Of a DNA stretch of 64,000 nt, positions 1-9,449 are shown one piece after another (the stretch's first letter is position 1; the number at the start of each line of letters is the position of its first letter). The notes beneath the pieces are model-generated. The model searched no databases. It saw nothing but the letters and a program-made list of their open reading frames with translations, and had not been told where the DNA came from. The stretch lies in contig DBXF01000013.1 in assembly GCA_002309295.1 (NCBI GenBank), forward strand, positions 16,276 through 80,275, written 5' to 3'. Made by a program: the position numbers and the translations under genes. This DNA is from Bacteroidales bacterium UBA1219. GTDB taxonomy: Bacteria > Bacteroidota > Bacteroidia > Bacteroidales > P3.

Positions 1-1
1 C

Positions 2-91
2 GTTATCGACAAAATCGCCGCAGTGAAATGCGGTCCCAACGACCGTCCCGTGGAAGACGTAAAAATGACCATAAAAATTATCGAAGAATAA
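2..91 (+). CDS. Peptidyl-prolyl cis-trans isomerase, cyclophilin type (C-terminal end only)
   Basis: Only the last 29 codons and the TAA stop are inside the window; the start lies upstream. The visible tail contains VIDKIAAVKCG, then NDRPVEDVKM and IKIIEE, the typical closing strand of bacterial cyclophilin-type PPIases (VVDKIA...G.NDRPxxDVxM). These enzymes speed prolyl isomerisation during protein folding. pheS starts 21 nt downstream on the same strand. The family call rests on this short tail alone, and localisation cannot be judged. Confidence 0.7.
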   Translation, partial: VIDKIAAVKCGPNDRPVEDVKMTIKIIEE

Positions 92-112
92 CATTTACAA
101 CTATATACAACG

Positions 113-1156
113 ATGAAAAACAAGATACAGAACTACATTGACGAAATTCAGTCGCTGAAAAGCGAAGCATTGCAGAACAAAATTGCCGACATAGAGCAAT
201 TCCGCATAAAATACCTCGGCAAGAAAGGCATCATCAGCGAGCTTTTCGGCCAGTTCAAGGACGTGCCCAACGACCAGAAGAAAGAGATCGGCCAGATGCT
301 CAACCAGCTGAAGACCGCAGCCCAGAACAAAATCGAGGAACTCAAGGACGCCCTCGGTGACACCCCTGCCGAAAACACCGGCGACACCGACCTTACCAAA
401 CCCACCGACTTTGCGGAGCTGGGCAGCCGCCATGTGCTTTCGGTGGTGCAGAACGAGATTATCGAAATCTTCTCGCGCATCGGCTTCACCGTGTCGGAGG
501 CTCCCGAAATTGAGGACGACTGGCACGTGTTCTCGGCACTGAATTTCCCGCCCGAGCACCCCGCCCGCGACATGCAGGACACTTTCTTTGTGGAGAAGGA
601 AGGCCAGCACGGCGACGTGGTTCTGCGGACACACACCTCGTCGGTGCAGGTGCGTGAGATGGAACGCAGCAAGCCTCCCATCCGCATAATAGCTCCGGGT
701 CGCGTGTTCCGCAACGAGGCCATCTCGGCACGCGCACACTGCATATTCCATCAGGTGGAAGGTCTTTACATCGACAAAAAAGTCTCCTTCGCCGACCTGA
801 AACAGACATTGTTGTATTTCTCCAAAGAGATGTTCGGTGCCGACACCCAGATACGTCTGCGTCCGTCGTATTTCCCCTTCACCGAGCCCTCGGCAGAGAT
901 GGACATCTCGTGCAACATCTGCGGCGGCAAGGGCTGCAACATCTGTAAGCACACCGGATGGCTGGAAATCCTCGGCTGCGGCATGGTGGACCCCAACGTG
1001 CTGGAAGCCAGCGGCATCGACAGCAAAGTATATTCCGGATTCGCTTTCGGAATGGGTGTGGAACGTATGGCAATGCTGAAATACCAAATCCGCGACCTGC
1101 GTCTCTATTTCGAGAACGACCTGCGTTTCCTCAAACAATTCGACACCCTTATATAA
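113..1156 (+). CDS. pheS: Phenylalanine--tRNA ligase alpha subunit
   Basis: A 347-residue catalytic alpha subunit of the class II PheRS heterotetramer, charging tRNA-Phe in the cytoplasm with a beta subunit that is not in this window. An N-terminal coiled-coil of about 90 residues is followed by the class II core: motif 2 around FRNEAISARAHC near residues 199-211 and motif 3 around GFAFGMGVERMAML near residues 304-318. Four cysteines near residues 266-277 (CNICGGKGCNIC) form a zinc-site-like cluster of the sort seen in PheS of this phylum. The length is normal for the family. folB follows after a single base. Confidence 0.97.
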   Translation: MKNKIQNYIDEIQSLKSEALQNKIADIEQFRIKYLGKKGIISELFGQFKDVPNDQKKEIGQMLNQLKTAAQNKIEELKDALGDTPAENTGDTDLTKPTDFAELGSRHVLSVVQNEIIEIFSRIGFTVSEAPEIEDDWHVFSALNFPPEHPARDMQDTFFVEKEGQHGDVVLRTHTSSVQVREMERSKPPIRIIAPGRVFRNEAISARAHCIFHQVEGLYIDKKVSFADLKQTLLYFSKEMFGADTQIRLRPSYFPFTEPSAEMDISCNICGGKGCNICKHTGWLEILGCGMVDPNVLEASGIDSKVYSGFAFGMGVERMAMLKYQIRDLRLYFENDLRFLKQFDTLI

Positions 1157-1157
1157 T

Positions 1158-1517
1158 ATGGCGACCATCGGACTGGAAGACCTGCGTTTCTACGCTTTCC
1201 ACGGCTGTTTCGAGGAGGAACGCGCCATAGGTACGCATTTCCGTGTTGACGTGTGGCTGGAAGTGGACACCAACTCGGCACAGCAGAGCGACAACCTCGA
1301 CGACACAGTGAGCTATCTTTCTGTTTACCAAACCATCAAAAAAGAGATGGAAACACCGTCGAAACTGCTTGAAAATGTGTCCGAAAGAATCGGAAAAGCG
1401 GTGCTTGACCTCTACCCTACCGTTACGAGCGTGAGAGTGAAAGTTTCGAAACTGAACCCTCCGCTGGGCGGACAGGTGGGAGCGGCAAGCGTGTGTTTGG
1501 AGAAAAGTCGCAACTAA
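1158..1517 (+). CDS. folB: Dihydroneopterin aldolase
   Basis: A 119-residue single-domain FolB, which cleaves 7,8-dihydroneopterin to 6-hydroxymethyl-dihydropterin and glycolaldehyde in folate synthesis. Recognisable blocks are the opening IGLEDLRFYAFHGCFEEER, the DTVSYLSVYQ segment, and the closing KVSKLNPPLGGQV, which contains the conserved K-x-x-PP. It starts one base after the pheS stop and is probably co-transcribed with it. Its TAA stop overlaps the TAG stop of the convergent DUF2851 gene, so the two genes share bases at 1514-1517 and there is no spacer for a terminator. Confidence 0.93.
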   Translation: MATIGLEDLRFYAFHGCFEEERAIGTHFRVDVWLEVDTNSAQQSDNLDDTVSYLSVYQTIKKEMETPSKLLENVSERIGKAVLDLYPTVTSVRVKVSKLNPPLGGQVGAASVCLEKSRN

Positions 1518-2794
1518 GCGTTGGCAATCAACACCTTATAACCTATCTGACACGAGAGACAGCGTTTCTTTCGGCAATACTCATTATATAATTGTATCAG
1601 AGCCTGCGAATGAAGGGCGTTTTCGGGATTGAGCCCCGCCGCACTCCATTTCTTTATTATTGCGTTGTTCTCGCAAGGAAGGCTGGCGAGAATCTGTAAA
1701 GCGTTGTCCTTGTATTTTTGTTGCTGATATTCAATGCCGTAGAGCATGAGCGTTGGCACCCACGCATTGATGACAATCGACTCGGCGAAATCCGTTCCCA
1801 AGGCTTTCGACTTGCTTTTCACCGGCTTGTCGAAATGGTAGTGCGTCTGCCAATATTCCGAAGCCGAGACATCGAAAAAGGAAAGCAGGGTATCGACATC
1901 GGTGGTTTCCAACAGTTTGGAGAACAATCCGTTAGACTTGAATATAAAATCGGCGAACTGACTTATGCGGATTGTGGGGAACCCCAAAGGACGCACACGG
2001 AAGAATTTCCACAGATAACCTTCTATAGGACTGAGGTTGTACACTTTACGCTGATATTCGTACTCCTTTTTCAGGGCGTTGGGGTAGTCGTCGGAGAAAT
2101 CCCCGTCGAGCATGCCCGCCTGTCCGAAAAGCAACGCTTCGATGCGGAAGGCCGACTGTTTTATCTTGGCAAACACCCGCATATCGATGGATTTGGCGAG
2201 GAGCTCGAACGGCATTGCGTTGACCTTGCCGCCGAAAAAGCGTGCCACAGCCCAATAGCAGCAGGTCTCCCACGAATTGCCCGACTCGGTGAGCAGGCGT
2301 TTCACCACCTCCGACTTCTGTTCCAGTCGTTCCACGGCGAGGCGTTCGAGGTAGGATTTTATGGTGAAGTCGGGAATCTGCGAAAGCACGTTTGAACAAG
2401 GGATGGTGTCGTCGACCGAGGGACGTTGCAGGGAGCAGTAGTTCTCCCAAACTCCGGGGCGAAGCTGGTTTTTCAGTTCCAACGTGGCCGGACGGCGGCC
2501 GTTTTCGAGCACCACCTCGGCATCGTTTTCGTACACCACGTGCAGGATGACGTTGTTGTAACGCTTGTCGGCCGAATGTCCGTGCTGGTTCCAGTCGGAG
2601 GAACGCAGATGAATCTCCACATTGCCCGCCCATTCGGTGTCGCCAATCATCAGTTTGCTGTTGAAGAAATCGGGACCGGCATCGTTGTTCACCTCGCCAA
2701 CGGACATTACAACAATCTTCTGATTGTCTACGGTATAAATCTCGTTGGCAAGCAGTCGGTGTTTCCAGCAATAATGAAGAAAGGCTTCGGTCAT
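1514..2794 (-). CDS. DUF2851 family protein
   Basis: A 426-residue protein matching the DUF2851 family, found mainly in Bacteroidota and of unknown biochemical role. The recognisable N-terminal part runs from FLHYCWKHRLL through VGEVNNDAGPDFFNSKLMIG to WAGNVEIHLRSSDW and VILHVVYENDAEV. The family has been discussed as possibly nuclease-related, but no active site can be assigned with confidence here. It begins 3 nt after the TIGR02757 stop, so it is probably the last gene of the serS-led transcript. Near the C-terminus are cysteines in RKKRCLSCQIG. Confidence 0.88.
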   Translation of the reverse strand: MTEAFLHYCWKHRLLANEIYTVDNQKIVVMSVGEVNNDAGPDFFNSKLMIGDTEWAGNVEIHLRSSDWNQHGHSADKRYNNVILHVVYENDAEVVLENGRRPATLELKNQLRPGVWENYCSLQRPSVDDTIPCSNVLSQIPDFTIKSYLERLAVERLEQKSEVVKRLLTESGNSWETCCYWAVARFFGGKVNAMPFELLAKSIDMRVFAKIKQSAFRIEALLFGQAGMLDGDFSDDYPNALKKEYEYQRKVYNLSPIEGYLWKFFRVRPLGFPTIRISQFADFIFKSNGLFSKLLETTDVDTLLSFFDVSASEYWQTHYHFDKPVKSKSKALGTDFAESIVINAWVPTLMLYGIEYQQQKYKDNALQILASLPCENNAIIKKWSAAGLNPENALHSQALIQLYNEYCRKKRCLSCQIGYKVLIANA

Positions 2795-2797
2795 AGG

Positions 2798-3526
2798 TCA
2801 GTCGTTTTCCACACCGTAGCCGAAGAGTGCGAAATCGCCGAGACAGGGGTCGCCGGGGAAGACTTCGGAGAGGCTGCGGGTGATGGTTTTTGCGGTGTTC
2901 AAAGAGTATGTCTGCGAAGGCACAAGGCCGAGTTTTGCGGCCATCTGCGCCACATGAGTGTCGAGAGGTATTATCAGTTCCGAAGGCGAGAAAGTACGCC
3001 AAGCGCCGAAATCCACTATGCCGTCGGTGCGAATCATCCAACGGAGGAACATGTTGAGTTTTTTCTGCGGACTTTTGTCGGTAACGCCCAACAGACGGCA
3101 CAATTTATGAAAAGGCACGTTATCGTTGAAGGACTGCGACACACCATTAACGGCATGTTCTAGCGTATCGAAAACGGTGTAGAATAGGTACAACCGCGTA
3201 AAAAGTTCGTTCATTGCCTGATGGCTTACAGTGCGATAGAAAGAGGTGGTGTCGTTGGCTGGAAAGTCCTTCTCCCAAAGTTTTGAAAGCAAGTATTGCC
3301 GAGGTTGGTGGTTCATCATATCGTCCAAAAGAAGTGCGGTTTTCACAATCTGCTTGCGGTTGCCAAAACTGAGGTACGCAGTAAGCAACGCACTTATTTC
3401 CAAGTCCTGAAGCGAAGCGTCGCGGTAGCGGTTGGGCACTTGTATCGGGTCGTTGGCAAGAAAAAGATCGCGGTTGTTGTAGTGTTCCGCCCACGAGCGG
3501 AGCTGTTGTGCAAGTTGTTCGGTCAT
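2798..3526 (-). CDS. TIGR02757 / DUF2400 family protein
   Basis: A 242-residue protein of the TIGR02757 (DUF2400) family, common in Bacteroidota and of unknown function. Family blocks include YLSFGNRKQIVKTALLLDDMM near residues 70-90, then RWMIRTDGIVDFGAWRTF followed by IPLDTHVAQMAAKLGL, which reads like a helix-hairpin-helix DNA-glycosylase-type fold with a conserved Asp in LDTH. The link to DNA repair is an inference from fold-like similarity only. It starts 2 nt after the stop of the large T9SS protein and ends 3 nt before DUF2851, so the three are translationally close. Confidence 0.88.
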   Translation of the reverse strand: MTEQLAQQLRSWAEHYNNRDLFLANDPIQVPNRYRDASLQDLEISALLTAYLSFGNRKQIVKTALLLDDMMNHQPRQYLLSKLWEKDFPANDTTSFYRTVSHQAMNELFTRLYLFYTVFDTLEHAVNGVSQSFNDNVPFHKLCRLLGVTDKSPQKKLNMFLRWMIRTDGIVDFGAWRTFSPSELIIPLDTHVAQMAAKLGLVPSQTYSLNTAKTITRSLSEVFPGDPCLGDFALFGYGVEND

Positions 3527-3528
3527 AA

Positions 3529-6500
3529 TTATTTAATTATGGTTACGTCGCCTTTAAAATATGTGTTCTGGTGTCCTTCGCACTCGATGTCGCAGGTGTA
3601 CATATACACACCCGACTGACACTTGCGGCCTTTGTAGGTGCCGTCCCAACATTCGTTGATGTCGTTGGTTTCGAACACCTTTTCGCCCCAGCGCGAGAAA
3701 ATGGCGATATGGAACGACACGATCCACTCGCCTTTGAAGCAGAGCTGGTCGTTCTGTCCATCGCCGTTGGGCGAAAAAGCGTTGGGTATAAACACGTTGG
3801 GTCGTCCACAGATAACATCGATACAGGGCATAAAAAGACTGTCGCGGTACTCGCAACCGAGGGAGTCGATGACGGTTACATAATACCAAGTGCTGTCGTT
3901 AGGACCTGCCGTTGTGGTGGGCGTATTTGGCGAGCCGAGGGAGCCGCTGGTGGCATCCCAATGATAAGTGGCGCCTTGTACAGGAGTTACGTACAGACGA
4001 GTTGTATTGCCACGGAAAACGACAGTGTCGTCGGCCCAGACACGCATACTGTCGAAAACGCTGTACACATCCACAAAGAAAGTATCTGTAATACTGCAAT
4101 TTACGCTATCGGTAATAACAAGCGAATACGTGCCGCTACAAAGCGAGTCGATAAAACTTGTGTTGGCACCGTGGCTCCATGAGTAGGTGTAAGGCGACAC
4201 ACCGCCGATGGGCGTAACGTCGATTTCACCGGAACAAAGGTCCTTGCAAGTGGCCTTAACTAAAGCCGTGTCGGTATATGGCGGAAGCTCGACAATCTGG
4301 GTGGTGTCGAAATATTCGCAGCCGTTGGAGTCGGTGATTTTAAGTATGTATGTTCCAATGCAGAGGTTGTGGCGTTCGGGTGCATAAATGGGAGCGTCGA
4401 GCCATTCGAAAACATATTGCGAGGGTCCTGTGATAGTGTCGAGGATATAGCCATTGCATGAAGCGGCGCAATTGGTGTGTCCTACGGCTTTTGTCACCAC
4501 AGGTCCTTGCGGGTCGACAAGCGTAAAGTTCTGAGTTACAGAACATCCTTTCGAATCCATCACCCTTATGGAGTAGTTGCCCTGACAGAGGTTATAAATG
4601 GCTGTGTCGGTGCGATTTCCCGTACTCCAACGGATATCGAAGGGCGGAGTGGCGTTGTTGAGCGACACCGAGGCAAAGCCATCACAGCTGCCCGGACACA
4701 GAGGATCCTGAAATACGACGGGCATGGCAATGGAAACGAAATTCACGAACACGCTGTCAATGCTGAAACAGCCGTTGGTGTCGTACACCTTTACATAGAA
4801 ATACTGCGGGCCGGTGATATTGACATACGCATTGGGCGAACGCATTGTATTGGGATTGAGAGTGTCGGTAAAATAGCGGTTCGACGAGAAATGATAGAAA
4901 TAGTAGCCATGACTCTGAGTGATGGTCGAAATTAGTATAGGGCTGGTGCAATCGGAGGTGTCGCGGTACAGCGACATGTTGATTGGCGACATTATGATAT
5001 TTTGTGGGATAGTGTCGGTGCAGGCGCCGTTGGAGACCACGCAATAGAGCACGGTGTCGTTGTAGACGGTGGTGTAAGGATTAGCTATGGTGGAGTCGCT
5101 TACATTGCCCGAAATCCAGTGATATGTACATCCCATCTGAGGGTTCTGCCCGATGCGGATTTGATTTCCCGGACAGGTTTGTACGGTATCGAAAGGCTGC
5201 TGGTGCCCCAAAATCATTATCTGTTTAACTATTGAGTCGGTAGAATGGCAACCATTTTCGAGATAAGCCACAAGCATAACGTTGTAAATACCCGGCTGGG
5301 TGTAGATATGCGTAGGATTCTGTGCTGTGGAGGTGCCTCCGTCGCCGAAATACCAGCGGAACGATGTGCCGAAACCTGTATTGATAAACGTTACTGTGTC
5401 GGGGAAACAACCTACAGGAGGACGAATGAAGTCGGCCACGGGGAAGTCGTTGTGGACGTTCATACGGAAAATGCCGTTGTTGCAGTTGCTGCTATTGTTG
5501 GACGACGACAATGCGCTGGGAGTGGTGGGGAATCCCTGACATCCGCCGCAGCTGGCGCATACCGACTGGTAGAGCGTTGCCATCTTGTCGAAACGGCTGG
5601 TGCCGCCATCCACGTGGTCGTGGCCGGAGTTGGCATTGCTGCCGGTATGGCTCTCGCCGAAGAAAGTGGCATAGTCCATAGCGTTGGCTGTTTCTGTAAT
5701 ACAGATGACATAAAAGTCCTGACCGTCGGTGGAACTTTGGATGGCTCCCGGCGACACCTGCATGCCCCAAGTGCCGTTGGTGTTCCACGGCTGTATCTGA
5801 CCTGCAAGATAATATCCGCAGAAAATCCTGCCCCAGCCTGCGGCATACACACGGTTGCACACGTCGGCGGCAAAAGCCGTGGGCGAGATGTTAGGCACAC
5901 CGCTGCCCGTGCCGAACACTGTGGACCATATAAGGGTGTCCAAATCGGCTCCGAAACGGGCGAGAAACTGTCCGCTGTTGGGGACATTATACTGGGCGTT
6001 GTGTATCAGGGTGTTACCAGAAGCCTTGGTCTGTCCGAAGACAAACACATGGTTTTGCTTACCGGTACGCACAAAATAAGCCTGGTCGTAGGCTGGTGAG
6101 CCGAAGAAGGTTGAGCCCATCAGCTGGGTGCCATTGGACGAAATTTTGGCGATGAAAGCATCGGCAGAGCCACCGTTGTAAGACATATTATAAGCGTTGG
6201 CGGTAACCAGATAATCATTCGAGTTGGTGCCACCACAGACCAAGATATTATATTCGTCGTCGGTGTCGATGGAGTAAGCGGCATCGTCGTTGCTGCCACC
6301 TATATAGCTACTCCACAGCAGGTTGGACAGATTATAGTCCAATTTGAAGACAACGCCATCCTGCCCTCCTCCCGCGGTGGGCTGAAAAGAACCAGGGGTA
6401 GTTGGGAAGTTGCTAGAGAAGGTGCATGATGCCACGTAGACGTTGTTGAGGTCGTCGGTGATAAGCTCGCCACGCGCACCGTCGCCGTAGTTGTAGTAGA

Positions 6501-7785
6501 GCGAGTCGTTGCCAAGCATCACAATGTCGTTGCTCGACGAGAAACGCTGCTTGTAGTTGAGTCCGTCGTTGCCGGTACCGCCGATATAGGTAGAGGCGCC
6601 AAGCCGTGTGCCTGTGGCGTTGAGGCGACACACGAAAATATCCGAGCCGCTGGGGAAATTTATCACCCCGGTGCCGAGATAAGTAACGCTGCTTCCGCCG
6701 CTGAAAGTACGGCTATATGCCGACGTTGTTGTCGGAAAATTGGGAGAGCCCGTGGTTCCAAGAATCACAAGTTCGTCAAACTCATTGACATACAAGCTAT
6801 GGGGCATATCGGCGTATGTGCCGCCGATGTAGGTGGCGTACACGCGTTGCGCGCCTGTGGCGTCGAGTTTTATAACACCGATGTCGGCATTTCCCGCCGA
6901 GGTAGTCTGAAAAGCACCAAGAGTTGTTGGATATCCGTTACCGAAGACAAGTCCGGCGGAGTAAGTGTTTTTGTGCGAGTCGAAAGCAGCGGTGGTGCCC
7001 CAGTTGTCGGCCACGGAGCCGGTGTAGGTGGAGAAAATCAGCATCGGGTCGATGACGAGCGGCTTCGACGCATCGTAGTCGCCGAGGTCGAAAGTAACTG
7101 CGTTTCCTTTCAAGCGGTAAGAGCATTTGACTTCAACTTCCTTGCCGTCAATGATTTGGTAGGCATACGGCTCCAGCTCCACGATGTCAAGCACGGAGGT
7201 CTTGATGATGAGGTTGCCGTTTTGGGTGCGGAGTCCGTCGGTGCCGTCGTAGCTGAGGCAGATCTTTTTTGGCGATGCACCGGGATGCAGCACGAAATCG
7301 TATTTCAGGGCACCTTCGGCGGAATAGACCTTGAGGTCGGTCTTGGGGTAGATGTTGTGATACTCAACCGTTTGGAACAGATGCACTTCCGAAGCCCAGT
7401 GTTTGGGGTCGTTGCCGATGAAATAGTTCTCATAAGTGTCCTCCTTGTCCTGCCCCACGATGGAATCTGCCTTGGCGTTGACGAAATTGACGCGGTAGGC
7501 GTGGAAACGGTATTCCTTGTTGGTATTCTTGTCGTTGAGGTAGGGCTTGCCCTTGGGATTTTTGGGGTCGGAAAGCAGTATGGTGAAGCAGTTGCGTTCC
7601 ATAAAGAGGTCGGCATTGCTCATCACCGACTTGAAAAGGATATTGCTCTCCCACTGTCCTTTGTTTTCGGTGAAATGCATACGTCCGCCCACGCTGAGTG
7701 TGTCGCGGGCATTACGGGCATAGAGCGGCGTAGCGGAGAGCAGCGTAGCTATCAGGAGCAGGAAGATGGCAAAAATCCTTTTCAT
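3529..7785 (-). CDS. Large secreted T9SS type B cell-surface protein (DUF7948, beta-propeller-like repeats, PKD, SprB-like repeats)
   Basis: A 1418-residue exported protein. A signal peptide ends near residue 24 (SATPLYARN). Next is a DUF7948-type domain from about residue 38 (FTENKGQWESNILF) to 245, then repeated SBBP-like segments of the form TYIGGT..D...SLYV, suggesting a beta-propeller to about residue 740. One PKD domain follows near residue 795 (FRWYFGDGGTS.AQNPTHIYTQPG), then Ig-like SprB-type repeats (DIRWSTGNRTD, YSWSHGANTS). The end is a gliding-motility-associated type B sorting domain (FSPNGDGQND, IFSRWGEKVFE, SGVYMYTCDIE), a known T9SS signal. It is probably an adhesin or surface-structure protein. 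It lies 21 nt after serS, an unusual operon partner. Confidence 0.92.
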   Translation of the reverse strand: MKRIFAIFLLLIATLLSATPLYARNARDTLSVGGRMHFTENKGQWESNILFKSVMSNADLFMERNCFTILLSDPKNPKGKPYLNDKNTNKEYRFHAYRVNFVNAKADSIVGQDKEDTYENYFIGNDPKHWASEVHLFQTVEYHNIYPKTDLKVYSAEGALKYDFVLHPGASPKKICLSYDGTDGLRTQNGNLIIKTSVLDIVELEPYAYQIIDGKEVEVKCSYRLKGNAVTFDLGDYDASKPLVIDPMLIFSTYTGSVADNWGTTAAFDSHKNTYSAGLVFGNGYPTTLGAFQTTSAGNADIGVIKLDATGAQRVYATYIGGTYADMPHSLYVNEFDELVILGTTGSPNFPTTTSAYSRTFSGGSSVTYLGTGVINFPSGSDIFVCRLNATGTRLGASTYIGGTGNDGLNYKQRFSSSNDIVMLGNDSLYYNYGDGARGELITDDLNNVYVASCTFSSNFPTTPGSFQPTAGGGQDGVVFKLDYNLSNLLWSSYIGGSNDDAAYSIDTDDEYNILVCGGTNSNDYLVTANAYNMSYNGGSADAFIAKISSNGTQLMGSTFFGSPAYDQAYFVRTGKQNHVFVFGQTKASGNTLIHNAQYNVPNSGQFLARFGADLDTLIWSTVFGTGSGVPNISPTAFAADVCNRVYAAGWGRIFCGYYLAGQIQPWNTNGTWGMQVSPGAIQSSTDGQDFYVICITETANAMDYATFFGESHTGSNANSGHDHVDGGTSRFDKMATLYQSVCASCGGCQGFPTTPSALSSSNNSSNCNNGIFRMNVHNDFPVADFIRPPVGCFPDTVTFINTGFGTSFRWYFGDGGTSTAQNPTHIYTQPGIYNVMLVAYLENGCHSTDSIVKQIMILGHQQPFDTVQTCPGNQIRIGQNPQMGCTYHWISGNVSDSTIANPYTTVYNDTVLYCVVSNGACTDTIPQNIIMSPINMSLYRDTSDCTSPILISTITQSHGYYFYHFSSNRYFTDTLNPNTMRSPNAYVNITGPQYFYVKVYDTNGCFSIDSVFVNFVSIAMPVVFQDPLCPGSCDGFASVSLNNATPPFDIRWSTGNRTDTAIYNLCQGNYSIRVMDSKGCSVTQNFTLVDPQGPVVTKAVGHTNCAASCNGYILDTITGPSQYVFEWLDAPIYAPERHNLCIGTYILKITDSNGCEYFDTTQIVELPPYTDTALVKATCKDLCSGEIDVTPIGGVSPYTYSWSHGANTSFIDSLCSGTYSLVITDSVNCSITDTFFVDVYSVFDSMRVWADDTVVFRGNTTRLYVTPVQGATYHWDATSGSLGSPNTPTTTAGPNDSTWYYVTVIDSLGCEYRDSLFMPCIDVICGRPNVFIPNAFSPNGDGQNDQLCFKGEWIVSFHIAIFSRWGEKVFETNDINECWDGTYKGRKCQSGVYMYTCDIECEGHQNTYFKGDVTIIK

Positions 7786-7806
7786 AGCTTTTTGTTTTTC
7801 AGAACA

Positions 7807-9081
7807 TTAACTTATTTTGTCGAAACCGAGGAAAGGCACCAGAGCCTCGGGCATGCGTATGCCGTCTTCGGTCTGGTAGTTCTCGAGGATGGAAGCCACT
7901 ATGCGCGGGAGGGCGAGGGCGCTGCCGTTGAGGGTGTGTGCGAGACGCATCTTGCCGTCCTTGTCCTTGAAACGCAGTTTCATACGATTGGCCTGGAATG
8001 CCTCGAAATTGGACACCGAACTTACCTCGAGCCATTTCTCCTGAGCGGCAGACCACACCTCGAAGTCGTAAGTAAGTGCGGATGTGAAGCTTATGTCGCC
8101 GCCACAGAGTTTCACTATGCGGAACGGCAGTTTCAGTTTCTGCAGAAGTCCGCCAACGTAGTCTTTCATTATCTCGAGCTGCTGGTACGAGTGGTCGGGG
8201 TGGTCGATAACAACGATCTCCACCTTGCTGAACTCGTGCAGACGGTTGAGGCCGCGCACGTCCTTGCCGTAGGAGCCTGCCTCGCGGCGGAAACACTCCG
8301 AATAGCCCGCATGACGGATGGGAAACTGTTTTTCGTCGAGAATCACATTGCGGTAGATGTTGGTGATAGGCACTTCGGCGGTGGGTATCATATAAAAGCC
8401 GTCGAGGGGTATCTGGTACATCTGTCCTTCCTTGTCGGGGAGCTGGCCGGTGCCGAGGCCCGAAGCTTCGTTGATCATCAGCGGGGGCTGGATTTCCTCG
8501 AAACCTGCCGCTGTGGCGTTGCTGAGGAAGAAATTGATGAGGGCGCGCTGCAGGGCGGCACCTTTGCCACGGTACACGGGAAATCCCGCACCGGTTATCT
8601 TGTTGCCAAGTTCGAAGTCGATAATGTTGTATTTTGCGCACAACTCCCAGTGTGGCAGTGCGTTGGCGGGGAGTTCGGGCTTTTCGCCGAAATAGGCCAC
8701 AATCTCGTTGTCGTCGGCGTTTTTGCCCTTGGGGACGGAGATATGTGGTGCGTTGGGGAGGGCTATCAGCTTGGCGTTGAGCTCTTTCTCGGTCTCGGCC
8801 AGACGGTCGGAGAGTTCTTTCTCGCGGGTTTTCAGCTCGGCGGTGAGGGCTTTCTTGGCGTTGGCCTCGTCCTGACGGCCCTGCTTGTAGAGCATTCCTA
8901 TCTCTTTGGCGATGGCGTTGCCCTCGGCCTTGGTGTCGTCGCATTCTTTCTGGAGCTGACGGCGGGTATTGTCGAGGTCGAGAATCTCGTCAACACGCTG
9001 TTCCACATCCTTTACGTTCTTGATTTTGAGGCGTTCGATGGCCTCCTGTTTGTTATCACGTAGAAATTGAAGTTGTAACAT
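7807..9081 (-). CDS. serS: Serine--tRNA ligase
   Basis: A 424-residue class II aminoacyl-tRNA synthetase that attaches serine to tRNA-Ser. The N-terminal tRNA-binding helical hairpin covers roughly residues 1-105, rich in K, E and Q (DVEQRVDEILDLDNTRRQLQ). The catalytic core shows motif 1 around GAALQRALINFFL, motif 2 FRREAGSYGKDVRGLNRLHEF, and motif 3 ALALPRIVASILENYQTEDG near the C-terminus. The length is normal. A -7 box TATATTTG (reverse strand) lies 49 nt upstream of the ATG. Four genes on the minus strand follow with gaps of 21, 2 and 3 nt, so serS appears to head an operon. Confidence 0.97.
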   Translation of the reverse strand: MLQLQFLRDNKQEAIERLKIKNVKDVEQRVDEILDLDNTRRQLQKECDDTKAEGNAIAKEIGMLYKQGRQDEANAKKALTAELKTREKELSDRLAETEKELNAKLIALPNAPHISVPKGKNADDNEIVAYFGEKPELPANALPHWELCAKYNIIDFELGNKITGAGFPVYRGKGAALQRALINFFLSNATAAGFEEIQPPLMINEASGLGTGQLPDKEGQMYQIPLDGFYMIPTAEVPITNIYRNVILDEKQFPIRHAGYSECFRREAGSYGKDVRGLNRLHEFSKVEIVVIDHPDHSYQQLEIMKDYVGGLLQKLKLPFRIVKLCGGDISFTSALTYDFEVWSAAQEKWLEVSSVSNFEAFQANRMKLRFKDKDGKMRLAHTLNGSALALPRIVASILENYQTEDGIRMPEALVPFLGFDKIS

Positions 9082-9449
9082 GATGTTTTACAATATTTTA
9101 TCTATTATTTTACATTATTTGGGATATTGCAAATATACGATTTTTTTTAATGCGGAGAGCGGATTTCGGAATTCGGAAGTGATTTTTTAATGCGGAGAGC
9201 GAAGTTCGGAACTCGGAAATGATTAAAAAAAGTGAACTGTGATCAGTGAACTGTGATTGGTCGCAGTTCCATGGTCTTTGGTCATTTGACCAATTTGAGA
9301 TTTTCAGATTTTCAAATGTAGAGATACGGCGAACATCAGGATTTCAAATCCCTATACTCAATTGTGTCGGATGAAGAAACTGCCTGTGGCAGTTTCGATA
9401 GCCGCAGGTGGAGAATATCAAATCCGCCAAAACAAGAAAATCATCGCAT
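9082..9449. repeat. Repeat-rich intergenic region without a gene
   Basis: Apart from the serS promoter, this 368-bp spacer holds a 40-bp tandem duplication (9141-9180 and 9181-9220), each copy containing TTTTTTAATGCGGAGAGCG followed by TTCGGA. A 14-bp tandem repeat AGTGAACTGTGATC (9231-9244 and 9245-9258) comes next. The remainder is A/T-rich with TTTGGTCATTTGACCAA around 9276-9294. No plausible reading frame was found. Related repeat material occurs at 11621-11655 and, inverted, at 21878-21935. Confidence 0.75.
9130..9137 (-). promoter_or_regulatory. Putative -7 box of serS
   Basis: On the minus strand this reads TATATTTG, matching the Bacteroidota sigma-ABfr -7 consensus TAnnTTTG. It sits 49 nt before the serS start codon. 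No convincing TTTG -33 element was found 19-21 nt further upstream, so the assignment is moderate. Confidence 0.5.

Noticed and set aside
6799..9063. A 754-codon open frame on the plus strand opposite serS and the large T9SS protein
   Set aside because: It is antisense to two well-identified genes, has no recognisable family, and has a composition typical of a shadow frame in a GC-balanced coding region.
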